26,480 bases of DNA from CAYXNZ01 sp964553705 (GTDB lineage: Bacteria; Patescibacteriota; Patescibacteriia; Patescibacteriales; GWC2-42-12). The notes beneath the pieces are model-generated. The model was not told where the DNA came from and did not search any database. It saw only the letters and a list, made by a program, of their open reading frames with translations. The stretch is from the NCBI GenBank assembly GCA_964553705.1, contig CAZKKV010000012.1:1-26480 (forward strand), in the 5' to 3' direction. The position numbers and the translations under genes are program-made. This document shows, in pieces, positions 1 to 5,321 of this stretch (position 1 is the first letter of the stretch; each line of letters starts with the position of its first letter).

Positions 1-110
1 TGGCAGCCATTTTTGGCGACATGTCAATTTTCTCAAGATCCGTTTACGTTTTAGTTGGTTTGTCCGCTGTTTACACCTTGTTTATTGTCGGAAGTTTGAC
101 TAAAAAATAA
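1..110 (+). CDS. DUF378-like small membrane protein, C-terminal part
   Basis: The reading frame is open from the window edge to TAA at 108-110. Its visible 35 residues contain FGDMSIFSRSVYVLVGLSAV, followed by a hydrophobic stretch and a basic tail. The pattern of a short loop, 'DMS..SR.vY.lvGlsavY' and a last membrane helix is the C-terminal half of DUF378 proteins, which are small two-helix membrane proteins of unknown role. The N-terminal half, including the usual 'GglNWGLvG' motif, lies outside the window, so the call rests on the second half alone. An intrinsic terminator follows 77 bases downstream. Confidence 0.7.
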   Translation, partial: AAIFGDMSIFSRSVYVLVGLSAVYTLFIVGSLTKK

Positions 111-186
111 AAAACGGAAGAAAATATGAATTTAACCTGGAAATTTGGTATGTTTTTCGTGTGTTAAAAATATAGTCAATTATGAT

Positions 187-213
187 ACGGCAAATTAATT
201 TAGCCGTTTTTTT
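187..213 (+). terminator. Intrinsic terminator after the DUF378-like gene
   Basis: A 5-bp perfect stem (ACGGC at 187-191, GCCGT at 203-207) encloses an AT-rich loop and runs straight into seven T residues (207-213). It closes the upstream gene and separates it from mscL. Confidence 0.75.
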
Positions 214-214
214 A

Positions 215-243
215 TTTAAAAAATAGAGAAAAAGTGATAAAAT
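215..243 (+). promoter_or_regulatory. Extended -10 promoter for mscL
   Basis: TGATAAAAT at 235-243 is an extended -10. TTTAAA lies 17 bases upstream at 215-220 as a weak -35. Transcription would start near 250, giving a leader of about 20 bases without a Shine-Dalgarno sequence. Inferred from consensus only. Confidence 0.5.
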
Positions 244-269
244 ATAGATATAAATAATATTTAAAAAAT

Positions 270-653
270 ATGTTTCAAGAATTTAAAAAATTTGCAATCA
301 AGGGTAACGCTATTGATATGGCTGTTGGTATCATTATCGGTGCTGCTTTCGGAAAAATTGTTAGTTCGTTGGTATCTGATGTGGTTATGCCACCGATAGG
401 CGTATTATTAGGAGGTGTTGATTTTTCTAATTTATCCGTAACACTCAAAAAGGCAACTGACACGACTGAAGCTGTGCTTCTTAATTATGGTTCATTTATT
501 AATACCGTGATTGATTTTGTTATTATTGCCTTTGTTATATTTATTTTAATTAGACAGATTAACAAATTTAAGAAAAAAGAAGAAGAAACGCCGACCAAGC
601 CGTCAGAGGACACTTTGTTGTTGAGAGAGATAAGAGATTCTCTAAAAAAATAA
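270..653 (+). CDS. mscL: Large-conductance mechanosensitive channel MscL
   Basis: 127 residues, the normal size for MscL. This inner-membrane homopentamer opens under membrane tension and releases solutes during hypo-osmotic shock. The N-terminus (MFQEFKKFAIKGNAIDMAVG) has the amphipathic S1 helix and the family signature 'KGN..dmAVG.iiG.aFgkiv.slv.d..mPp'. TM1 spans about residues 15-45 and TM2 about 75-97. A charged linker follows, then the C-terminal helix that forms the cytoplasmic bundle (LLLREIRDSLKK). The start matches the usual MscL N-terminus. There is no Shine-Dalgarno: the upstream bases are only A and T. The flavodoxin gene begins two bases after the stop, so the two are probably co-transcribed. 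Confidence 0.97.
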   Translation: MFQEFKKFAIKGNAIDMAVGIIIGAAFGKIVSSLVSDVVMPPIGVLLGGVDFSNLSVTLKKATDTTEAVLLNYGSFINTVIDFVIIAFVIFILIRQINKFKKKEEETPTKPSEDTLLLREIRDSLKK

Positions 654-655
654 TT

Positions 656-1126
656 ATGAAAAATTTAATTGTTTTTTATTCTCGTACGGGCACTACGAAA
701 AAAGTGTCTGAAGAATTAAGTAAAAAAACTGGGTGGGAAATACTAGAAATTTTTGATACCAAAAATCGTTCTGGAGCAAAAGGTTACCTAACGGCTGGTC
801 GAGATGCGATGACAAAAAAATTGACTGAGATAAAAGCAATTGAAAAAAAGTTAACTGATTATAATTTGATTGTAGTTGGCACGCCGGTTTGGGCATGGAC
901 AATGTCAACACCAATGAGAACTTTTTTAGAAAATTACAAAAAAGATTTCAAGAAGCTGGCGTTTTTTTGCACTATGGGTAGTAATGGCGACAAAGGCGCT
1001 TTTGCCGATATGGGATTAGTTGGTGGGTTAAATCCAGTCGCGACTTTAGCTTTGTTGACAAAAGAAGTGACAAAAAATAATTTTTCTGAAAAGTTGGAAA
1101 AATTTATCACCAACATCAGTAAGTAA
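656..1126 (+). CDS. Flavodoxin family protein
   Basis: 156 residues with a flavodoxin-like fold, predicted cytoplasmic and FMN-binding. Residues 4-16 (LIVFYSRTGTTKK) are the first beta strand and the phosphate-binding loop. Residues 71-85 (IVVGTPVWAWTMSTP) are the loop that packs on the isoalloxazine ring. The later FFCTMGSNGDKGAF is a third flavin-contacting region. The length and the 'GTPvWawt.stPmrtFL' pattern fit the short flavodoxin/NAD(P)H-oxidoreductase-like family rather than a long-chain flavodoxin. The redox partner cannot be told from the window. It follows mscL by two bases and a clear terminator lies 34 bases after the stop, so it is the last gene of that operon. There is no Shine-Dalgarno. 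Confidence 0.88.
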   Translation: MKNLIVFYSRTGTTKKVSEELSKKTGWEILEIFDTKNRSGAKGYLTAGRDAMTKKLTEIKAIEKKLTDYNLIVVGTPVWAWTMSTPMRTFLENYKKDFKKLAFFCTMGSNGDKGAFADMGLVGGLNPVATLALLTKEVTKNNFSEKLEKFITNISK

Positions 1127-1159
1127 TATTTACAAAGGCATTTAAGTTGGAAATTAAAG

Positions 1160-1190
1160 ATAGCTCGGATGGGCTATTTTTTTATTTTTT
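1160..1190 (+). terminator. Intrinsic terminator after the mscL-flavodoxin operon
   Basis: A 7-bp stem (ATAGCTC 1160-1166, GGGCTAT 1171-1177, one G-T wobble) with a GGAT tetraloop is followed by a T-rich tail to 1190. Confidence 0.85.
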
Positions 1191-1194
1191 GAGA

Positions 1195-1223
1195 TAGACA
1201 GTGTAATTTTAGAAAGATATAAT
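1195..1223 (+). promoter_or_regulatory. Consensus promoter giving a leaderless mRNA
   Basis: TAGACA (1195-1200, five of six -35 bases) is followed by a 17-base spacer and a perfect TATAAT (1218-1223). The ATG at 1230 is seven bases after the -10, where transcription should start. The mRNA should therefore begin at or next to its start codon. This is the best-matching promoter of the window. Confidence 0.8.
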
Positions 1224-1229
1224 AAGAAT

Positions 1230-1667
1230 ATGGAATATTCGGACAAAAAATTTACCATGAGAGAAGCTACTTTTAAGGCGATTCAGTCGTTTAAAACTTC
1301 TTTGCCTATCATGATAGGTGTTTTACTCTTGATTAATTTAATCAATCTTTTTATTAGAGATTATTACGCAAATATATTTACTGGTAATTTTATCTTGGAT
1401 CCTTTGGTTGGAGCTTTGGCTGGTAGTTTTTCATTTGGTATTCCGATAACTAGCTATATTGTTGGAGGGGAGTTATTGAAAGAAGGAATCAGCCTGATAG
1501 CTATTACCGCTTTTATTACGAGTTGGTCAACTGTTGGTATTGCTATGTTGTCCCTGGAAGCAAAATTTTTGGGTAAGCGTTTTGCTTTTATTAGAAACGG
1601 TCTTAATTTTGTTTTTGCAATTATTATTTCTATTTTAGTTATTTTAACTTTGAATTTTTTTCAATGA
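1230..1667 (+). CDS. Membrane permease, N-terminal half-like subunit
   Basis: 145 residues, almost entirely membrane-spanning. A cytoplasmic N-terminus (to about 25) precedes helices at about 27-45, 58-80, 85-107 and 122-143. The motif 'LvGALAGSFSFGIPI..Y..G..Ll..GiSl.aitaFitsW.TvG' followed by 'lGkRfAfiRN' resembles one of the two homologous halves of the ArsP/DUF318-type permeases (PF03773-like). That relation is inferred from pattern only, and the transported substrate is unknown. The next gene overlaps by four bases (ATGA) and looks like the partner half, so this is probably a two-polypeptide permease. The gene starts at the predicted transcription start and has no Shine-Dalgarno. Confidence 0.6.
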   Translation: MEYSDKKFTMREATFKAIQSFKTSLPIMIGVLLLINLINLFIRDYYANIFTGNFILDPLVGALAGSFSFGIPITSYIVGGELLKEGISLIAITAFITSWSTVGIAMLSLEAKFLGKRFAFIRNGLNFVFAIIISILVILTLNFFQ

Positions 1668-2176
1668 ATAAATTAAAGAAAAATAAAATAAGTGGAGGAG
1701 TGAAATTTTTAATGATTGTTTTGGTAATTTATTCAATTGTTGCTTTATTGAATTTTTCTATTGCCAAAGACGCGTTTTTTGATTTTTTGTTGATGTTTAT
1801 CAAAATAGTTCCGCTCTTATGTTTTGTTTTTATAATAATGATTTTTGTTAATTTATATTTTACCAAAGACAGAACGAAAAAATATTTAGGAGCCAGGTCA
1901 GGTATAAGGGGTTGGATTTATGCAATGATTTCTGGCATTCTTGTTTCTGGTCCGCCTTATATTCTTTTTCCTCTTTTGGGCGAACTAAAAAAACAAGGCA
2001 TGAAGAATTCTCTTTTGGCGGTTTTTCTCTATAATAGAAATGTAAAAATCCCGTTTTTACCAGCAATGATTTATTATTTTGGTTTTGGCTTTACTGTAAT
2101 TTCGTCTTTTTATATTATTATTTTTTCAATTTTAAATGGTAAAATCATCGAATTGTTAGTAAAAGACGGGTCATAA
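1664..2176 (+). CDS. Membrane permease, C-terminal half-like subunit
   Basis: 170 residues with membrane helices at about 15-32, 42-65, 90-110 and 128-158. The loop 'KYLGARSGIRGWIYAMISG' followed by 'SGPPYILFPLLGELKKQG' and 'LAVFLYNRNVKIPFLPAM' has the glycine/proline-rich re-entrant pattern of an ArsP/DUF318-like permease half. It complements the preceding gene, whose stop overlaps this start codon (ATGA, 1664-1667), so translational coupling is likely. The next reading frame starts six bases after the stop. The assignment to a named transporter family is tentative. Confidence 0.55.
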   Translation: MNKLKKNKISGGVKFLMIVLVIYSIVALLNFSIAKDAFFDFLLMFIKIVPLLCFVFIIMIFVNLYFTKDRTKKYLGARSGIRGWIYAMISGILVSGPPYILFPLLGELKKQGMKNSLLAVFLYNRNVKIPFLPAMIYYFGFGFTVISSFYIIIFSILNGKIIELLVKDGS

Positions 2177-2182
2177 TTTTGT

Positions 2183-2702
2183 ATGATTTTCGAACATCAA
2201 TCAAAGAATAGAAAAATTTTATTTATTATCTCAAGCTTAATCCTATTGGGCGGGATTTTTTGTTTGGTTAAATATTCCCGAAAGTTCGAAGCAAATTGCT
2301 TGTACCGAAGAAGCCAAGCTTTGCACTGACGGCTCTGCTGTCGGACGGAGCGGTTCTGATTGCGAATTTGCCTTGTGCCCAAAAGAAGACTTGATTCAAG
2401 TTGAAAATTTAACGGCCAATGAAAAAATTAGTAGCCCTTTGGTTATCAGAGGCAAAGCGCGAGGTTATTGGTTTTTTGAAGCTGATTTTCCAGTCAAGTT
2501 ATATGACGCTAATGGTGAACTTCTCGCTATTGCTATTGCTCAAGCTCAAGACAATTGGATGACAGAAGATTTTGTGCCATTCGAAGCTGAATTAAAGTTT
2601 AGTTCGCCGAAAACCAAGGCAGGAGTTATTGTTCTGGAAAAAGATAATCCGTCTGGTTTACTGGAGTATGCTGATGAATTAAGGATTCCGATTATGTTTT
2701 GA
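2183..2702 (+). pseudogene. Gmad2-domain membrane-anchored protein, frameshifted
   Basis: From the ATG at 2183 the frame codes an N-terminal basic stretch and one membrane helix (KILFIISSLILLGGIFCLVKYS) but stops at TGA in 2327-2329. The adjacent frame is open from 2241 to the TGA at 2700-2702. It codes a cysteine motif (ACTEEAKLCTDGSAVG, then SGSDCEFALCP) followed by a Gmad2 immunoglobulin-like domain of about 95 residues (VENLTANEKISSPLVIRGKA through DELRIPIMF). Joining the two needs one base fewer somewhere between about 2256 and 2297. The Gmad2 domain (known from spore-germination GerM-type and CPR exported proteins) would then sit outside a single anchor. A TTG at 2373 could start only the isolated domain without an export signal. 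The cause may be a real mutation, a sequencing error or programmed slippage. Stop and start spacing suggest it belongs to the permease operon. Confidence 0.75.
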
Positions 2703-2753
2703 TTTTTTTTGCTTTCTGTTCTACACTTAAATAGTTGAGAAAAACAGAGAATT

Positions 2754-4001
2754 ATGAAAAAAGGAAAAATTTATTCAATTATTTTTATACTAATCCTGAC
2801 TAGCGGGATTTTTTGTTTTTTTAAATATGGATTACCGATAATAGGAGCTCGTCAAAATGTGCAAGAAGAAGTAGTTGTTGTTGAGCCAACTGACCGTCAA
2901 GAATCAATTGAAATTGTTGCTAATTCAACTTTTGGTGAGTTAATGACCCAAGTGGGCATTAATCCGAGTTTAGCTAATGAAATTTACGAGACAGCTTTGG
3001 ATACTTATGATTTGGCTAAGATAAAGACTGATCATTTTTTGGAGCTGACTTTTGACAAAAACACAGATGAATTTAAAATGTTGGTTTATAAAATTGATTC
3101 AGAATATGAGCTCGTGGTTAGCTATAAAAATAATTTTAGTGAAAATGCGACTAATACAGAAGAGAGTACTGGTTTTTGTGAGGTCGAAATGCGACCGATA
3201 GATTATGAAATTAGAATCGTTACCAAAGAAGGCGAAGTGAAAACTTCAATGTATGAAGCTGCGTTGGAAAATAATATTGACGAGCGGGCGATTATTGAAC
3301 TGGCCAATGCTTTTCAATGGTCAATTGATTTTGCCATGGACCCCAGAGTTGGCGATACATTTAAATTTATTTATGAAGAAAGATATTTGAATGGTGAATA
3401 TCAGATGCCGGGGAAAATTTTGGCTGGACAATATATTAATGATGGAAAAAAATATCAGGTTTATTATTTTAAAGAAACAGAAGAAAATACTGGTTATTTT
3501 GACGAGAACGGCAATTCGGTGCAAAAAATGTTTTTGAAAGCGCCAGTTGCTTTTAAATATATTTCTTCTGGTTTTACCACTGGTTTGCGATACATACAAG
3601 CTTTTAATATTTCTACTGGTCATCGAGCGATTGATTATGCAGCGGTTTACGGAACGCCTATTAGAGCAGTCGGCGATGGTACGGTGATTTTAGCTGGTTG
3701 GAATGGCTCCTATGGTTATATGGTTAAGATTAGGCATAACGGCACATACCAGACTAATTATGGACATCTGTCAAAATTCGCCGTAAGATATGGCGTTAAG
3801 GTAAAACAGGGAGACGTTATTGGCTATGTCGGTTCAACAGGTTTATCTACTGGTCCGCATTTGCATTATGAAATGGTGAAAAACGGCATAAAAATAAATC
3901 CTCTGCAAGAGGTTTTGCCACCTGGGCAGGCAATCAAAGAAGAAAATCAAGCTAGATTTTTTGAGGCGATAAAGGAATGGCAAGAAAATTTGGGGAAGTA
4001 A
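2754..4001 (+). CDS. M23 family zinc metallopeptidase (LytM-type), membrane-anchored
   Basis: 415 residues. Residues 7-25 form a single N-terminal membrane anchor and the rest is extracytoplasmic. The N-terminal region (about 50-265) resembles the regulatory part of MepM/Csd3-like peptidases ('STFGELMTQVGINPSLANEIYE', later 'GDTFKFIYEERYLNGEYQMPGKILAGQYI'). The catalytic LytM domain occupies about 270-390, with the complete metal and catalytic set H290, D294, H338 and H369-x-H371 (TGHRAID, YGHLSKF, TGPHLHYE). It should cleave peptidoglycan cross-bridges during wall growth or division. The 5' end of the gene resembles, at DNA level, the 5' end of the neighbouring Gmad2 gene. There is no strong Shine-Dalgarno. 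A REP-like repeat lies downstream. Confidence 0.94.
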   Translation: MKKGKIYSIIFILILTSGIFCFFKYGLPIIGARQNVQEEVVVVEPTDRQESIEIVANSTFGELMTQVGINPSLANEIYETALDTYDLAKIKTDHFLELTFDKNTDEFKMLVYKIDSEYELVVSYKNNFSENATNTEESTGFCEVEMRPIDYEIRIVTKEGEVKTSMYEAALENNIDERAIIELANAFQWSIDFAMDPRVGDTFKFIYEERYLNGEYQMPGKILAGQYINDGKKYQVYYFKETEENTGYFDENGNSVQKMFLKAPVAFKYISSGFTTGLRYIQAFNISTGHRAIDYAAVYGTPIRAVGDGTVILAGWNGSYGYMVKIRHNGTYQTNYGHLSKFAVRYGVKVKQGDVIGYVGSTGLSTGPHLHYEMVKNGIKINPLQEVLPPGQAIKEENQARFFEAIKEWQENLGK

Positions 4002-4028
4002 TTTTTTAATTTTTAAATTTAAATTAAG

Positions 4029-4100
4029 CTGTCCCTCCAGAGGCGGGCAGGCGCTTGGGCCTATAGATTCCCGCTTTTGCGGGAATGACAACAGAGTGGG
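4029..4100. repeat. REP-like GC-rich palindromic intergenic repeat
   Basis: A GC-rich block stands out in an AT-rich gap. It has a small palindrome near CCTCCAGAGG (4035-4044), then the perfect inverted repeat ATTCCCGCTTTTGCGGGAAT (4067-4086) followed by GACAACAGAG. Read on the minus strand, it yields the spurious peptide signature 'SFPQKRESI'. I recognise that string from mis-annotated ORFs over a dispersed bacterial repeat. The exact ends are uncertain. The hairpin may also stabilise the 3' end of the M23 mRNA. Confidence 0.7.
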
Positions 4101-4138
4101 GCGTTCAGTTTGTCTTGTGATAATTGCGGAGACGCATC

Positions 4139-4189
4139 CCAAACCCTCTGATGATTTTTAAATAAAAAAGGTTTACAAAAGAGGTTTGG
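4139..4189 (+). other. Long imperfect hairpin in the leader of the 4299 gene
   Basis: CCAAACCCTCT (4139-4149) can pair with AGAGGTTTGG (4180-4189) with one bulged C, around a 30-base AT-rich loop. A second small stem (TTCTAG 4221-4226, CTAGAA 4241-4246) loops out an AGGAGG (4235-4240) that precedes no usable start codon. The leader looks more structured than any other in the window. Function is not known. Confidence 0.4.
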
Positions 4190-4284
4190 AGAGGTAAGGT
4201 ATAGATATAAAAAGTAATAATTCTAGGATTTTTTAGGAGGCTAGAAATAATTAAAAATTGTAATTTGTACATTAATTTCTTAAA

Positions 4285-4292
4285 AAAGGAGG
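4285..4292 (+). promoter_or_regulatory. Strong Shine-Dalgarno (AAAGGAGG), unique in the window
   Basis: AAAGGAGG ends six bases before the ATG at 4299, an optimal spacing. No other gene here has a comparable site. It fixes the start of the downstream gene. Confidence 0.85.
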
Positions 4293-4298
4293 AAACAC

Positions 4299-4847
4299 AT
4301 GGGGAGAGGAGGGGAAATAATACCTTTTGCAAGAAAAAGTGGAGGCGGTTTAAATGAGCTTTTAAATAAAGCGATAATTTTAAGAAAAACAGTTTTGAAC
4401 AGCAATAAAGATTTTTTGGCGGATGTCGGCGCGGTTGAAATAATTTTTGAAGGTAGAATTTCAGAAGTTCTAATTGATAACCGTTTGATTGCCGAAAGTT
4501 TTTTTCTTTGTGGTATATACATTTCGAGAATGTTACGAGATTTTATTTATTATTGTCCCCGTAGCTGGTGTGCGATTGATTACCTAGAAGAAGCGGTAAA
4601 AACAGATAATCCGTTTTGTGCCAAGAATGGCGCTGATATTTGTTTTTTTCTTTGCTCTTTGTTTGAAGGCAGAACAGATCGTAAAAGAAGAACGACCAGT
4701 AAACAAACATATATTGAAATTGGCGGCATGCTGTATCACAGGTTTTTTTCAGAAACAGACAGCGATATTGGTTTTTATATGTCGCAGAATTTTGAGACAA
4801 TGATTGATGTGACAAATGAAGCTTTCGCAAGAATAAAAGGAGGTTAA
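4299..4847 (+). CDS. Conserved-looking soluble protein of unknown function
   Basis: 182 residues with no signal peptide or membrane helix, probably cytoplasmic. I recognise no domain. Visible traits are a glycine-rich N-terminus (MGRGGEIIPFARKSGGG) and a predicted mixed alpha/beta middle. Six cysteines (C71, C86, C91, C107, C115, C119) cluster in the central third without an obvious metal-site spacing, and a basic patch (DRKRRTTSK) lies near residue 127. The start is set by the strong Shine-Dalgarno at 4285-4292. It is flanked by a structured leader and a strong terminator, so it is a single-gene unit. The different translation signal suggests high expression, special regulation or an origin unlike its neighbours. 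Confidence 0.8.
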   Translation: MGRGGEIIPFARKSGGGLNELLNKAIILRKTVLNSNKDFLADVGAVEIIFEGRISEVLIDNRLIAESFFLCGIYISRMLRDFIYYCPRSWCAIDYLEEAVKTDNPFCAKNGADICFFLCSLFEGRTDRKRRTTSKQTYIEIGGMLYHRFFSETDSDIGFYMSQNFETMIDVTNEAFARIKGG

Positions 4848-4859
4848 AAAAATATTTGA

Positions 4860-4910
4860 GAATAGCGAAGCGGGATGCATTGTCCCGCTTTTTGTTTGGA
4901 AGCGCTATTC
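4860..4910 (+). terminator. Terminator hairpin nested in an outer inverted repeat
   Basis: The inner stem AAGCGGGA (4868-4875) / TCCCGCTT (4883-4890) runs into a T-rich tail to 4897, a strong intrinsic terminator. An outer perfect 8-bp inverted repeat, GAATAGCG (4860-4867) / CGCTATTC (4903-4910), encloses it. Confidence 0.85.
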
Positions 4911-4931
4911 TATGCGGTGTTTTTTAAATTG

Positions 4932-4940
4932 TGGTAAAAT
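4932..4940 (+). promoter_or_regulatory. Extended -10 (TGGTAAAAT), leaderless start at 4947
   Basis: TAAAAT (4935-4940) carries the TGN extension. The ATG at 4947 is exactly seven bases after the hexamer, the same geometry as at 1230 and 7138. No clear -35 is visible. Confidence 0.65.
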
Positions 4941-4946
4941 AAAGAT

Positions 4947-5321
4947 ATGAAAAAGATTTATTTAGTTTCCACTATAACTGTAATTATTGGCTCAATATTT
5001 GTTAGTAAGCCAGAGTGGTTTAGATTTTTATGGGGTTTCCAGATTTTATTGATACCGTTAATAGCGGGAATTTTTATGGTACTAGTTCAAAATGAAAACA
5101 GAAGCTATCGCTTTGCTCCGAAATTAATTATCGGTTCACTGTTGACTAGTTTCATTTTTATTTTTATTTGGCAGTTGATTGAATATGACCATGATGGTTT
5201 TTTTGTCTTTTGGGCGTCTCTAATTCCAGCATTATTTTTATCAGGTATTTGTATCTTTGGTGGATTAATCGGAATTGTCATCAGGGGGATTACATTGCTA
5301 GTTAATAAATATAAAATATGA
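4947..5321 (+). CDS. Four-helix membrane protein, short paralogue
   Basis: 124 residues with about four membrane helices (about 5-20, 28-48, 62-80, 88-115) and a short basic tail. I recognise no family. The segment VQNENRSYRFAPKLIIGSLL aligns with VQTEKRSYKFLGKLAVGSII of the next gene, and 'FGGLIGIVIRGITLLVNKYK' aligns with 'LGGLVGIVLKGFYSLYKNK'. The two are therefore paralogues from a tandem duplication. The stop overlaps the next start by four bases (ATGA, 5318-5321), indicating one operon and probable coupling. The start sits where transcription is predicted to begin. Confidence 0.8.
   Translation: MKKIYLVSTITVIIGSIFVSKPEWFRFLWGFQILLIPLIAGIFMVLVQNENRSYRFAPKLIIGSLLTSFIFIFIWQLIEYDHDGFFVFWASLIPALFLSGICIFGGLIGIVIRGITLLVNKYKI

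Noticed and set aside
125..166. Short ATG frame MNLTWKFGMFFVC after the DUF378-like gene
   Set aside because: Only 13 codons, no translation signal, and it sits between a stop codon and a terminator.
2373..2702. Gmad2 gene as a complete 109-residue protein from TTG 2373
   Set aside because: The frame is open and meaningful upstream (cysteine motif 'ACTEEAKLC...CEFALCP'), and Gmad2 domains are normally exported. A TTG start without an export signal is unlikely.
3843..4142. Minus-strand 99-residue frame across the end of the M23 gene and the gap
   Set aside because: It reads through the REP-like repeat and contains the known spurious 'SFPQKRESI' string; the remainder is opposite M23 codons.
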